A stretch of 62,728 nt of DNA from Acidimicrobiia bacterium (GCA_029863385.1 JAOTVU010000004.1:1-62728), one strand, 5' to 3'; shown: positions 52,696 to 62,206, counted from the stretch's first letter. Notes: a model not told the origin generated them from the sequence alone. Numbers and translations: made by a program.

Positions 52696-54048
52696 GTCGT
52701 CGGTTTCGGCCGCGGCGGCCTCGGCGGAAGCGTCGAACAGCTCGGCGGCCAGCGCCTCCACGATCTCGACGTCACGGGGATCGGGGTCGCTCCGGCGGAA
52801 GGTGGTGAGCACCCGGTCGACCGTGTCGTCGATCGGCCCGATCGGACCCGGCAGGTTGCGGCGCTGCGTCTCGGCCCGCAGGGTGGCCAGGGTCGTGAGC
52901 ATGGTGGCCACCACCGAGGCGTTGTCGGCCCCGTGGCGACGCACCGGGTCGAACGCCCGCTCCAGGAACTCGCCGTGGGAGACGAGGCGTCGGATCAGGG
53001 TACGGTTGTCGGCCTCACGGGTGCCCGACTCGGTCGGGTACTCCCAGATCGAGAGCAGCACCACGCCGAGGTTGACGATTATGTCGTTGGCGGTGTTCGG
53101 ATCGTTCACGCCGGGCGACAGAGCCCGGAGCGCGATGTCGGTGAGCTGCAGGATGCCGTAGCCGACATCGGTGTGCAGGGTGCGCTCGTCGCCGATGGCG
53201 TAGGCGCCCGCCGCCCGGTCGAGACAGTGCGCTCTGGCCTGCTGGCCGTCGGGGATGGGGTCCACCCAGGCGAGCGGCGAGTCCTTCATGACGAAGGCGC
53301 CGACCGGGGCGACGAGGCGGACGACCGAGCCGTCGGGACCGGCGCCGATCAGGCGGTCCTCGTCGATCTGCTGTACCCACCCCGACCGGGGCGCTGGAAT
53401 CGCCAGCAGCTCCTCCGACGGTGACGGGGCGGCGAATTCGGCGGTCGGCGGTACCGCCACCCGCTGGCCCGGTCTCGGCAGCAGCAACCGATCGGCTCGC
53501 TTGTGAATGGCATCGACGGTTTCGTCGGTGATCGACTGGGCCACCGAGCCGATCCGCAGACTGTTGGTGAGCTCGTCGACCGAACGGAGCACGGCGATCA
53601 ACGACAGCACGCCAAGGGTGACGGCGAGGAGCACCGACAGGTGCGGGACCAGCACCCTGTTGTCGGACAGGGTGCGCGTCTCCCGCAGGACCAGCAGGCA
53701 GTAGACGGCGGTTCCCAGCACAAGACCGATGGCGACCTGCTGGGTTCGGTTGCTCGTCCACCCCCGCAGTGTGCGTGGTGAGAACTGCGACGACGCCAGC
53801 TGCACCGCCACCAGCACGAGCGACAAGAGCAGCGTGACCGACGAGATGAGACCACCGGCGATGGCGCTCAGAATCGACCGGCCCCCATCGACGCTGGTGG
53901 TGAGCGTCGTCGGGAGCGCGGCGTCGTCGAGGCGCCCGTCGATGGCGGTCATGGCCTGGGCCAGCACGACCGCCCCCAGCACGAAGACCAGCGGAACAAA
54001 CAGCAGCCCGTTGGCGACGTTGTGGACGGCCTGACGGAGTCGAACCAT
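52690..54048 (-). CDS. DUF2254 family membrane protein
   Basis: A 452-residue protein from ATG 54048. Four hydrophobic segments lie in residues 10-160, including ILSAIAGGLISSVTLLLSLVLVAVQLASSQFSPRTLRGW, the DUF2254 signature. The cytoplasmic part has GVLSLIAVLRSVDELTNSLR, then GYGILQLTDIALRALSPGVNDPNTA, also family hallmarks. The length fits (about 430-460). Function unknown. Divergent from an MFS transporter with 69 bases between starts. Confidence 0.9.
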   Translation of the reverse strand: MVRLRQAVHNVANGLLFVPLVFVLGAVVLAQAMTAIDGRLDDAALPTTLTTSVDGGRSILSAIAGGLISSVTLLLSLVLVAVQLASSQFSPRTLRGWTSNRTQQVAIGLVLGTAVYCLLVLRETRTLSDNRVLVPHLSVLLAVTLGVLSLIAVLRSVDELTNSLRIGSVAQSITDETVDAIHKRADRLLLPRPGQRVAVPPTAEFAAPSPSEELLAIPAPRSGWVQQIDEDRLIGAGPDGSVVRLVAPVGAFVMKDSPLAWVDPIPDGQQARAHCLDRAAGAYAIGDERTLHTDVGYGILQLTDIALRALSPGVNDPNTANDIIVNLGVVLLSIWEYPTESGTREADNRTLIRRLVSHGEFLERAFDPVRRHGADNASVVATMLTTLATLRAETQRRNLPGPIGPIDDTVDRVLTTFRRSDPDPRDVEIVEALAAELFDASAEAAAAETDDA

Positions 54049-54117
54049 GAGGGGAGACGGTACCCCACCGGGCCGCCGGACAAACGATCGTCCGGGGCTC
54101 GCCGGTAGCGTTGGTTC

Positions 54118-55260
54118 GTGCACCGCCGGTCGGGCGACCCCCGCCATCTCTACTGGACGGTGTTCGTGTTCTCCGGTGCGGCTCTCACGTTGATCGGGCC
54201 GGCACTGACCGAGCTGCGGGACAGAACTGGAACCGATATCGGTGACATCGGCGTGCTGTTCGTGGCGCAGTCGCTGGGCGGGGTGGTCGGCTCGCTGGTG
54301 GCCGGCCACCTGCTCGATCGGTTCGACGGTCACCGGGTCTACGCCGCAGCCGCGATATCGATGGCGCTGGGCCAGGCGTCGGTGCCGTTTCTCGACTCGA
54401 TCCGGCAGCTCGCCGTCGCGTTCGCGGTGATCGGGTTCGGGGCGCTGGCACTCAGCACGGCCTCGAACTCCCTGATCATGTGGTGGCGCGGCGCCGACGT
54501 CGGACGAGGTCTCAACCTGCTGCATCTGTGGTTCGGGGTCGGTGCCATCATCGCCCCACTCCTGGCACTCATCGCCGTCGACGTCGCCTTCCTGCTTTCG
54601 GCCGCCGCCGTCGGCCTGATCGGTTCGGCTACGTTGATGATCGACTCGCCGAGACCGGTCCACCTCAAGAGGGATGACCAGATGACCACCACGGCGCCCG
54701 TGATCCTGCTGGCTGCCGTGTTCTTCGCCTTCTACGTCGCCTTCGAGCTCGGCTACTCGGGTTGGCTGCACACCTATGGGATCGAGCGCGGGCTCCCGCC
54801 GGCGGCCGCATCGTGGCTCAACTCCAGCTTCTGGATCGCTTTCACGCTCGGCCGGGCCGCCGTGGCCTTCCGTCGGGTCATGCCGGCGCCCAAGGTCGTG
54901 GTTGCCGCCAGTCTTGCGGTCGCGCTCGGCGGGAGCTCCCTCCTGGTGGCCGGCAGCGCCGGCGCCGGTCCGCTCATCTGGGTCGGCACGATCCTGGCCG
55001 GGCTGGGAGCGGCGGCCCAGTTCCCGATGATGATGACCTACCTGGATCGTCGGATCGTGACGACGGGTCGGTTCACCTCGATCATGTTGGCCGCAGCGGC
55101 CGGCGGGAATCTGGCCGCACCCTGGCTCATCGGTCGAGCCATCGATTCGTGGGGTCCGATGTCGCTGATGTGGGCCGCGCTCATCATCGCCTCGGCGCTG
55201 TCGCTCGTGTTCGCCGCCCTGAACCGGCTGCTGGGAGCGCCCACGACTGGCCTGGTCTAA
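54118..55260 (+). CDS. MFS transporter
   Basis: A 380-residue multi-pass transporter from GTG 54118. Eleven to twelve hydrophobic helices, with the motif GHLLDRFDGHRVY between helices 2 and 3 standing in for the MFS loop motif GxLaDrxGrkxx. A second set follows after a central polar loop (MIDSPRPVHLKRDDQ). The closest resemblance by layout is to sugar/fucose-type MFS members. The substrate cannot be inferred. The P450 gene follows on the same strand after 52 bases. Confidence 0.85.
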   Translation: MHRRSGDPRHLYWTVFVFSGAALTLIGPALTELRDRTGTDIGDIGVLFVAQSLGGVVGSLVAGHLLDRFDGHRVYAAAAISMALGQASVPFLDSIRQLAVAFAVIGFGALALSTASNSLIMWWRGADVGRGLNLLHLWFGVGAIIAPLLALIAVDVAFLLSAAAVGLIGSATLMIDSPRPVHLKRDDQMTTTAPVILLAAVFFAFYVAFELGYSGWLHTYGIERGLPPAAASWLNSSFWIAFTLGRAAVAFRRVMPAPKVVVAASLAVALGGSSLLVAGSAGAGPLIWVGTILAGLGAAAQFPMMMTYLDRRIVTTGRFTSIMLAAAAGGNLAAPWLIGRAIDSWGPMSLMWAALIIASALSLVFAALNRLLGAPTTGLV

Positions 55261-55312
55261 GCCACTTGGCTAAACTCGCCTGGATTCAACGATGTCGGCC
55301 GAAGGGGGTTCC

Positions 55313-56527
55313 ATGGCCTACGGGGTTGAGCAGCAGCCGGATCTCCCTCCGGTGACCGACTGGGTCAACGATTGGGATTGGCTCGACGACCAGTGGGGAT
55401 CCAACGCGATCGACATCTGGAACGAGGTGCGTGAGCACTGCCCGATGGCTTCGACGGAGCGCTACGGCCGGGCGTACATGCCGGTGACCATGGAGGCGGT
55501 CACCCAGGTCTCGCACGACACCGAGCATTTCTCGTCGGTCTGGGTCAACGTCAGCCGCCCCGACGCGCCCCGGTCACCAGCCCCGCCCATCACCTCCGAC
55601 CCACCCGACCACCACGGGCATCGCCGGCTCCTCCTGCCGGCGTTCAACCCGAAGAACATCGCCACGATGGACGACGACCTGCGGTCGTTCTGCCGCGATC
55701 TGATCGCCGACATCGGTGACCGTGACACGGCCGACGCCGCCGAGCAGTACTCTCAGCACATTCCGGTTCATGGCATCTGCCGCCTCACCGGCCTACCCGA
55801 GTCGGACGCCGACCTGTTCCGCGACTGGATCCACCGCAACTTCCAGCTCGCACCCCGTGACAATCGGATCCGGCTCGAGGTGATGACCGAGATGGGGTCC
55901 TACGTCGATCGACTCCTCCAGGACCGCCTGGCCAACCCGTCCGACGACATGCTGACCATGATCGCCAATGCCGAGATCGACGGCGAGCCGGTCGATTGGA
56001 ACCTCAAGGTCGGGTACGTCCGTCTGCTCATCGTGGCCGGGATCGACACCACGTGGAGCGCCATCGGGTCGGGGTTGTGGCACTTCGCCCAGCATCCCGA
56101 TCAGGTGGCTCGACTGGTGGCGGTCGACAACGACGACATGCTGTGGCAGACGGCCAGCGAGGAGGTCCTGCGCTACTACGCGCCGGTCACGATGGCCCGG
56201 AAGATCATCGCCGACACAGAGGTTGCCGGGTGCCCGGTCCGGTCGGGGGAGCAGATGCTGCTGCCGTTCCCGGCCGCCAACCACGACCCGGCCGCGTTCG
56301 AGAACGCCGAGGAGTTCCAACTCGACCGGGCCCGCAACCGGCACGTCGCGTTCGGGCTCGGCATCCACCGCTGCGTCGGCTCCAACCTGGCCCGCCTCGA
56401 ACTGCTGGTGGCGTTGCAGGAGTGGCTGCGGGCGTTCCCGGACTACCGGCTCGACGAATCCCGAGTCACGACGTGGGCCAACGGCCAGGTGCGGGGGCCC
56501 CGGAACGTTCCCGTGCTGCTCCGCTGA
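55313..56527 (+). CDS. cytochrome P450
   Basis: From ATG 55313 (GAAGGGGG upstream) a 404-residue soluble bacterial P450. The I-helix oxygen motif is AGIDTT (242-247), the ExxR pair is Glu284-Val-Leu-Arg287, and the haem loop is FGLGIHRCVG with the thiolate ligand Cys354 (347-356). HxxxR in the C-helix (PPDHHGHRRLLLPAF) is present. It hydroxylates an unknown substrate using ferredoxin or a similar donor not found here. The next gene, 66 bases on, is a phosphohistidine-domain protein. Confidence 0.95.
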   Translation: MAYGVEQQPDLPPVTDWVNDWDWLDDQWGSNAIDIWNEVREHCPMASTERYGRAYMPVTMEAVTQVSHDTEHFSSVWVNVSRPDAPRSPAPPITSDPPDHHGHRRLLLPAFNPKNIATMDDDLRSFCRDLIADIGDRDTADAAEQYSQHIPVHGICRLTGLPESDADLFRDWIHRNFQLAPRDNRIRLEVMTEMGSYVDRLLQDRLANPSDDMLTMIANAEIDGEPVDWNLKVGYVRLLIVAGIDTTWSAIGSGLWHFAQHPDQVARLVAVDNDDMLWQTASEEVLRYYAPVTMARKIIADTEVAGCPVRSGEQMLLPFPAANHDPAAFENAEEFQLDRARNRHVAFGLGIHRCVGSNLARLELLVALQEWLRAFPDYRLDESRVTTWANGQVRGPRNVPVLLR

Positions 56528-56593
56528 TCGACGGCGCACGGCAGGATCATCCGAAAACGAATCGTTCGATGACCACTTGAAGAAGGGGGAGGC

Positions 56594-58372
56594 ATGGCCG
56601 ACGGAACTCGCTGGATCATCGAGGGCAGGGTCGACGACCGCTGGCCCATCTACACCAGAGGCAACGTGGGGGAGGTGTTCCCCGAGGTGGTGACCGTCTT
56701 CAGCTACCACTACGGGGTGGTGGCGGCCGAGCGAGCCTGGCGTGACGCCTACGATCAGCTCGGGATCCAGGCCAAGGGCGACTTCACCTCGGACGACCCC
56801 GTGATCCTCGGTCTGTTCTGTGGCTACACCTACCTGAACCTGTCCTACCTGCGGATGATGGGGGTACGGGCCCCGGGATCGTCGGCCGAGGCCATCGACG
56901 TCGCCTTCTTCGGCGAGGGCGATCCGCCCCCGTACGTCCCCCGCAAAGGCGACAGGAGCGTCGGCTCCACCGTCCGGATCCTGCGCACCGTGTTGAAGGG
57001 CCTGGCCCAGGACTCCGAGCCCGAACCGGTCGCCGAGAGTTTCGCCCGGGTTGCCACCTTCGAGGCCCGCCGCCCGGCGCTCGACGCTCCCGACGCCGAG
57101 CTGATGGCCTATATCCACTCGTTTCCCTCCGAGTTCGAGCCGGTCTTCGGCAACCACATGAAGACCTCGGCGCTGGCCGCCATCGTGTCGGGCGTCCTGT
57201 CCGATGCCGCCGCGGCCGCCGGGGAACGCGGTCTCGTCACCGACCTGATCGGAGCGGCCGGCAACGTGCGCTCGGCCCGCTACTCCCAGGCCCTCTACGA
57301 TCTCGCCTGCCACGTTCGGTCCAGTACGGAGCTGTCGGCCGCCTTCGACGCCGGGATCCCCGGGCTGTCGGACCGGCTGGCCGAATTGCCCGCGGCCGCC
57401 TCGTTTCGAGCGATGTTCGACACGTTCATCGCCGAACACGGACATCGGGGTCCCAACGACTGGGAGCTGTCGGCCCGGACCTGGGACAACACGCCCGAAC
57501 TGGCGCTTGCCGCCATCGACTCGATGAGGCGGGCCGAACACGACCTCTCCCCGGAGGGTCGTCTGGCCGGCGACGAGGCCAGACGCCAGGCCGCCATCGA
57601 ACGGGTTCGACCCCATCTCGGGTTGCTCGACCGGCTGAACTTCGACAAGGCGATCAAGTCGGTTTCGATCTGGGCCCAGGCCAGGGAGGCGACCCGGGAC
57701 CGGGCCGTTCGACTCAGCCTGCCGCTCAAGCAGGTCTACCGGGAGTTGGTGCGACGGGCGGCTGAGCGGGGCGGCCATCCCAATCCGGTGTGGGTGGCCC
57801 TCCTCGATCCCCGATCGGAGCTGGAGCAGTACCTGGCCGATCCGCCGGCGATGCTGGCCACGGTAACCGAGCGGGGACACATTTTCGAGCGGTACTCGGC
57901 AATCGAACCGCCGTTCTTCGTCACGGCCCAGCGCGACGTCGTCACCCTCGAGGAACTCGAGGCCGCGGCTGCCGCCCGGAGGGCCGCCCCGACGGCGGCG
58001 CCCGGGGATGTACTCGAGGGCGACGCCGGCTGCAGCGGCGTGGCCGAGGGTGTCGTTCGGGTCGTCATGGACCCGTCCGAGGGTGGCTCGCTCCAACCAG
58101 GGGAGATCCTGGTCGCCCCCCTGACCGACCCGGCGTGGACGCCCCTGTTCCTCCCGGCCGCCGCGGTGGTGGTCAACGTCGGCGCGTTGATGAGCCATGC
58201 GGTGATCGTGTCACGGGAACTGGCGGTTCCCTGCGTCGTTGCGGTGGACGCCGCCACCGAACGGCTGCGGACCGGCATGCGGGTGAGGGTCGACGGCACG
58301 GCCGGAACCGTGACAGTGCTCGACAACAGCGCGGCCGGCCTCGGCGCATCCAGCGGGGCGTCGGGCACGTAG
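56594..58372 (+). CDS. PEP-utilising-enzyme-like protein: phosphohistidine domain without ATP-grasp
   Basis: A 592-residue protein. The last 90 residues are the swivelling phosphohistidine domain of PEP synthase/rifampicin phosphotransferase: ILVAPLTDPAWTPLFLPAAAVVVNVGALMSHAVIVSRELAVPC, with His535 as phosphate acceptor. Residues 1-480 are alpha-helical and resemble the substrate-binding (middle) domain of rifampicin phosphotransferase-like proteins. The N-terminal ATP-grasp domain needed to charge the histidine is missing. Either a separate protein supplies it or the domain has another use. It lies 66 bases after the P450 and 9 bases before the FAD oxidoreductase, so they are probably co-transcribed. 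Confidence 0.75.
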   Translation: MADGTRWIIEGRVDDRWPIYTRGNVGEVFPEVVTVFSYHYGVVAAERAWRDAYDQLGIQAKGDFTSDDPVILGLFCGYTYLNLSYLRMMGVRAPGSSAEAIDVAFFGEGDPPPYVPRKGDRSVGSTVRILRTVLKGLAQDSEPEPVAESFARVATFEARRPALDAPDAELMAYIHSFPSEFEPVFGNHMKTSALAAIVSGVLSDAAAAAGERGLVTDLIGAAGNVRSARYSQALYDLACHVRSSTELSAAFDAGIPGLSDRLAELPAAASFRAMFDTFIAEHGHRGPNDWELSARTWDNTPELALAAIDSMRRAEHDLSPEGRLAGDEARRQAAIERVRPHLGLLDRLNFDKAIKSVSIWAQAREATRDRAVRLSLPLKQVYRELVRRAAERGGHPNPVWVALLDPRSELEQYLADPPAMLATVTERGHIFERYSAIEPPFFVTAQRDVVTLEELEAAAAARRAAPTAAPGDVLEGDAGCSGVAEGVVRVVMDPSEGGSLQPGEILVAPLTDPAWTPLFLPAAAVVVNVGALMSHAVIVSRELAVPCVVAVDAATERLRTGMRVRVDGTAGTVTVLDNSAAGLGASSGASGT

Positions 58373-58381
58373 TCTTCACTG

Positions 58382-59656
58382 GTGACCTCGACTTCCTCTT
58401 CTCCGCAGGACATCGCCTCTCCTCTCCCGGAGCGGGTGGAGGTGGTCGTCGTCGGCGCGGGGCTGGCCGGTCTGGCCGCAGCGCGTGTGCTGCATCGGGC
58501 TGGACGGGAGTTCGTGGTGCTCGAGGCGTCCGACGGCGTCGGCGGGCGGGTTCGCACCGACATCGTGGATGGCCACCGTCTCGACCGCGGCTTCCAGGTG
58601 CTCCTGACCGCCTACCCCGAGCTCGACCGCCAGTTCGATGTCGACGCGCTCGACCTCCGCCGTTTCGAGCCCGGTGGCCTCGTGTGGCTCGGCGACCGAC
58701 TCCACCTGCTCGGTGATCCGCTGCGTCGGCCACGCACGCTGGTGTCGTCGGCGACGGCCCCGATTGGCTCCCTGCTCGACAAGGCGCGCATACTGCGGCA
58801 ACGGGTTCGGCTGACCTCGACCTCGGCGCCCGATCTGCTGCGGGGCGACGACATCGGTACGATCGACGCCCTCCGCGGCGAGGGTTTCAGCGACGGCATG
58901 ATCGAGCAGTTCTTCCGGCCCTTGGTGGGTGGCATCCAGTTGGATCCGACGCTGTCGACCAGCCGCCGGATGTTCGACGTGGTGCTCCGCAGCCTGCTCA
59001 CCGGCGACGCCGCCGTCCCGGCTGCCGGCATGGGAGCAATCCCAGCCCAACTGGCCGCCGGTCTGCCGCCGGACACGGTCCGGCTCCACAGCCCGGTCAC
59101 GAAGGTCGAGCCGGGCGCCGTCGTCGTGACCGGCGACCGCCGGGTCGAGGCCGAGCGGGTTGTGGTGGCCGCGGAGGGGCCGGCAGCCGCCGAGCTTCTC
59201 GACCTCCCGAAGGTCGGTTCGAATCCGGCGACTTGTGTGTGGTTCGCCACGCCGGACCCCCCTGAGTGTGACCGCTTCATCGTGCTCGACGGAACGGGTC
59301 GGGGTCCCGCCTTGAACGTGGCCGTGATGAGTGAGGTTGCGCCCACGTATGCACCGGAGGGCTCGTCGGTCATCGCCGCCGCCTGCCCCGGTGTCGAAGC
59401 CCCCGACGCCGAGGCCGCGGTTCGGCAACAACTGCGGGCGATCTGGGGTGACGACGTCGACCACTGGCGCCACCTCCGGACCGATGTCATCAGCCACGGT
59501 CAGCCCGACCAACGACCGCCGTTCTCGCCCAAGCAGCGTGTGGCGTTGGGCGACGGCCTCTTCGTGTGTGGCGACCACCGCGACACCGGCTCCATCCAAG
59601 GTGCCCTGTACTCGGGGCGGCGTTGCGGCGAGGCCGTCGTCGCCGACCTGACATGA
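58382..59656 (+). CDS. NAD(P)/FAD-dependent amine oxidase/phytoene desaturase-like protein
   Basis: A 424-residue flavoprotein from GTG 58382. FAD motif VVVVGAGLAGLAAARVLHRAG (20 residues in), then FVVLEASDGVGGRVRTDIVDGHRLDRGFQVLL. The C-terminal FAD end is LGDGLFVCGDHRDTGSIQGALYSGRRCGEAV. The middle region FFRPLVGGIQLDPTLSTS-RRMFDVVL is typical of a conserved plant/cyanobacterial/actinobacterial oxidoreductase group of unknown substrate. Overlaps the DUF2071 start by 4 bases. Confidence 0.85.
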   Translation: MTSTSSSPQDIASPLPERVEVVVVGAGLAGLAAARVLHRAGREFVVLEASDGVGGRVRTDIVDGHRLDRGFQVLLTAYPELDRQFDVDALDLRRFEPGGLVWLGDRLHLLGDPLRRPRTLVSSATAPIGSLLDKARILRQRVRLTSTSAPDLLRGDDIGTIDALRGEGFSDGMIEQFFRPLVGGIQLDPTLSTSRRMFDVVLRSLLTGDAAVPAAGMGAIPAQLAAGLPPDTVRLHSPVTKVEPGAVVVTGDRRVEAERVVVAAEGPAAAELLDLPKVGSNPATCVWFATPDPPECDRFIVLDGTGRGPALNVAVMSEVAPTYAPEGSSVIAAACPGVEAPDAEAAVRQQLRAIWGDDVDHWRHLRTDVISHGQPDQRPPFSPKQRVALGDGLFVCGDHRDTGSIQGALYSGRRCGEAVVADLT

Positions 59657-60444
59657 TGGAGCAGCCGCGGGGCGTGGAACCGGTGATGGCCGAACCGCCG
59701 CCGCTGCGCCGGCGGCCGGTCCTCCAGCAGCGATGGTGTGAGCTCGCCTACTTCCACTGGCGCTACGATCCGGCCGAGGTCCAGGCCCTGCTGCCGCCGG
59801 GCGTCACCGTCGACACCTACGATGGCAGCGCCTGGGTCGGTCTGATCCCCTTCGTCATGCGAGACGTCGCCGTCGGGCCAACGCCGCCGGTGCCTTGGCT
59901 CGGGACGTTCATCGAGATCAACGTCCGCACCTACGTCGTCGATCCGACGGGACGTCGCGCGGTCTGGTTCTTCTCGCTCGACGTGCCCCGCCTCGCCATC
60001 GTGGGGGTCGCTCGATCGGTGTTCGCCCTCCCGTACTGCTGGTCGGACGCCAACCACGTCCGGGAGGGCTCACATCACGAGTACCGCATGCGCCGACGCT
60101 GGCCGGGCGCCCGCCCTGGTAACCGGCCGTCGGCCGACATCCGATTCACCGTCGGCGACCCGATCCCGCCGGCCGAGGTGAGCGACCTCGATCACTTCCT
60201 CAGCGCTCGGTGGGCGCTGCTGACCACCCGCGGCGAGCAGCTGCTCTACGGCCGGGTCCACCATGAACGCTGGCCGTTGCACCGCATCGAGGACCACCGC
60301 GTTCACCAGGACGTCGTCGAGGCCGCCGGCCTTCCGTCTCCAGAGGGTCCGATCCACGCCCTGTACGCACCGGAGGTCGGGGTCACCATTCCGTGGATCG
60401 ACAAGATCGAACCGCCGACACCGGCGGGAAAGGACATCCCATGA
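59653..60444 (+). CDS. DUF2071 (YqjF-like) family protein
   Basis: A 263-residue protein. RPVLQQRWCELAYFHWRYDPAEVQALLPPGVTVDTYDGSAWVGLIPFVM is the complete N-terminal DUF2071 signature, followed by NVRTYVVDPTGRRAVWFFSLD and later YGRVHHERWPL. The protein fold is acetoacetate-decarboxylase-like, but the reaction is unknown. Translationally coupled at both ends (ATGA overlaps with the FAD oxidoreductase and the SDR). Confidence 0.9.
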   Translation: MMEQPRGVEPVMAEPPPLRRRPVLQQRWCELAYFHWRYDPAEVQALLPPGVTVDTYDGSAWVGLIPFVMRDVAVGPTPPVPWLGTFIEINVRTYVVDPTGRRAVWFFSLDVPRLAIVGVARSVFALPYCWSDANHVREGSHHEYRMRRRWPGARPGNRPSADIRFTVGDPIPPAEVSDLDHFLSARWALLTTRGEQLLYGRVHHERWPLHRIEDHRVHQDVVEAAGLPSPEGPIHALYAPEVGVTIPWIDKIEPPTPAGKDIP

Positions 60445-61154
60445 ATTCCGAAGCAGCGAACGAACGAACCATGGACATGGAGGGCCGGTCGGTTCTCATC
60501 GCCGGGGCCACCGGCGGCCTGGGCTCGACGATCGCCGCCGATCTGGCCGCCCGGGGCGCAACGCTGACGTTGGTCGCCCGTCGTCCGGATCCACTGGCGG
60601 ACCTCGGGATCGACGGGCACACGGTGGCCCTCGACCTCCGAACCGCAGCCGCCTGCCAGGCCGCGGTCGACGCCGCCGTCGAGCACGGAGGCGGCCGCCT
60701 CGACGTGGTGGTGAACGCCGTCGGCGTTGTCGCCTTCGGCCCGATCGATGAGCTGTCGGTCGACGCCATGGAGGAGCTGTTCCTGACCAACACGTTCGTG
60801 CCGATCATGTTGGCCCGAGCGGCCCTGCCGGCGATGGGCGAAGGTGGAGTGATGGTGAACATCTCCGGTGTCATCGCCGAGAAGAACCTGCCCGGCATGG
60901 CCGCCTACGGTGCGTCGAAGGCCGCCGTCCGGTCGTTCGACGAGGCGCTTGGCCGTGAGGCCCGCCGGCGGAAGATCCGGGTGATCGACGCCCGGCCGCC
61001 CCACACCGAAACCGGTCTGGCCGACCGGGCGATCGAGGGTCAGGCCCCATCGTTCCCGGAGGGTCTCGCCCCGGGCGCGGTGGCCGCCCGGATCTGCGAG
61101 GCGATCGTCACCGACGGTGTCGCCGATCTTCCCAGCGAGGCCTTTGCCGAATGA
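60441..61154 (+). CDS. short-chain dehydrogenase/reductase
   Basis: A 237-residue SDR from ATG 60441. The cofactor motif is GATGGLGST (22-30). NAVGVV (92-97) replaces the usual NNAG. The active site is Ser142, Tyr156 and Lys160 (YGASK). An 11-residue leader precedes the fold. Overlaps its neighbours on both sides by 4 bases. The substrate is unknown; its grouping with an amine-oxidase-like flavoprotein and DUF2071 recurs in many bacteria. Confidence 0.85.
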   Translation: MNSEAANERTMDMEGRSVLIAGATGGLGSTIAADLAARGATLTLVARRPDPLADLGIDGHTVALDLRTAAACQAAVDAAVEHGGGRLDVVVNAVGVVAFGPIDELSVDAMEELFLTNTFVPIMLARAALPAMGEGGVMVNISGVIAEKNLPGMAAYGASKAAVRSFDEALGREARRRKIRVIDARPPHTETGLADRAIEGQAPSFPEGLAPGAVAARICEAIVTDGVADLPSEAFAE

Positions 61155-61573
61155 CGGTTCTCGTCGCGGGAGCGGCGGCGACCTGGGCCATGGTGGGGCT
61201 GATCTGGCTCATCCAACTGGTGCACTACCCGATGCTCGTCGGGTGGTCGACGGCCGATCCGGTCCGGGCCGCGGCCTTCCATCAACGCCGGATCTCGTTC
61301 GTCGTCGGACCGTTGATGGCGGTGGAGGGTGTCACCGCGCTGGTGCTGTTGGTGAGCCGCCCCGACACCATGGGAGCGGTCTCGGCCTGGGCGGCGGCGG
61401 CCTTGCTCGGGGTGGCGTTGGCATCGACCGTGCTCATCCAGGTTCCACTCCACGGCCGTCTGGCCGCCGGGCCGGACGAGGAGGCCGCCGATCGGCTGTG
61501 TTCCACCAACTGGATCCGCACCGTGGCATGGACGCTCCGGGGGCTTGTCCTCGCCGCCGTCCTGATCGCCTGA
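61151..61573 (+). CDS. small membrane protein, last gene of the FAD-DUF2071-SDR run
   Basis: A 140-residue protein with four hydrophobic helices. AMVGLIWLIQLVHYPMLVGW and AAFHQRRISFVVGPLMAVEGVTALVLLV carry the His/Tyr/Pro pattern (LVHYP and FHxRRI) seen in a small family next to DUF2071/SDR genes. A helical C-terminus (NWIRTVAWTLRGLVLAAVLI) ends it. Function unknown. Coupled to the SDR by an ATGA overlap. Confidence 0.7.
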   Translation: MTVLVAGAAATWAMVGLIWLIQLVHYPMLVGWSTADPVRAAAFHQRRISFVVGPLMAVEGVTALVLLVSRPDTMGAVSAWAAAALLGVALASTVLIQVPLHGRLAAGPDEEAADRLCSTNWIRTVAWTLRGLVLAAVLIA

Positions 61574-61690
61574 AACCGGGCCCACGAACCTGCTCCCTGC
61601 GAAGACCGACCGGATTGTCGCGAACCGTTCGGCTGGTCGGCGACGTACCCACCTCAGGATCACTGTCCAGTAAGGGATCAAGGAGAGATC

Positions 61691-62206
61691 ATGAGTTCAC
61701 GGACGACCTGGAAGCCGCTGTTGGCGTTGATGTTTGCGCTGGCCCTGCTGGCCACCGCATGTGGCGGTGACGATGATGGGGGTGACTCGGCGTCCACCGA
61801 CGACGCATCCACCGACGACGCGTCCACCGACGACGGCGCAACAACCGACGACGCAGCCGCTGCGGCTGATCTGATGTTGTCGACCACGGACCTCGGCGAC
61901 GTTCTCGTCGACGACCAAGGCAACACCGTCTATCTTTTCGTGCCCGACGCTCAGGGCGACAGCACCTGCTACGACGAGTGCGAGGCCAACTGGCCCATCG
62001 TCGGTGAGCTGTCGACGGTCGGCGACGGCCTCGACGCCTCGCTGCTCGGCACCACCGAGCGGACCACCGGCGACGTGCAGGCCACCTACAACGGATGGCC
62101 GCTCTACTACTTCGTCAACGACGCCGGGCCGGGCCAGACCAACGGCCAGGGCGTGAACGATGTGTGGTACGTGATGGACGCAGCGGGCAACGCCATCGAG
62201 GGCTGA
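61691..62206 (+). CDS. lipoprotein of the secreted-repeat (COG4315) family
   Basis: A 171-residue secreted lipoprotein. The signal is MSSRTTWKPLLALMFALALLATAC, with the lipobox cysteine at 24. Residues 25-57 are an Asp-rich linker with STDDA repeats. The domain from residue 63 has TDLGDVLVDDQGNTVYLFVPDAQGDSTCYDECEANWPIV and TTGDVQATYNGWPLYYFVNDAGPGQTNGQGVNDVWYV, the two halves of the family. AAGGAG ribosome site. Role unknown, possibly redox at the surface. It is monocistronic. Confidence 0.9.
   Translation: MSSRTTWKPLLALMFALALLATACGGDDDGGDSASTDDASTDDASTDDGATTDDAAAAADLMLSTTDLGDVLVDDQGNTVYLFVPDAQGDSTCYDECEANWPIVGELSTVGDGLDASLLGTTERTTGDVQATYNGWPLYYFVNDAGPGQTNGQGVNDVWYVMDAAGNAIEG

Noticed and set aside
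59212..59230. T-loop-like GGTTCGAATCC, suggesting a tRNA
   Set aside because: It lies in frame inside the FAD oxidoreductase gene, and no acceptor stem or anticodon arm pairs around it.
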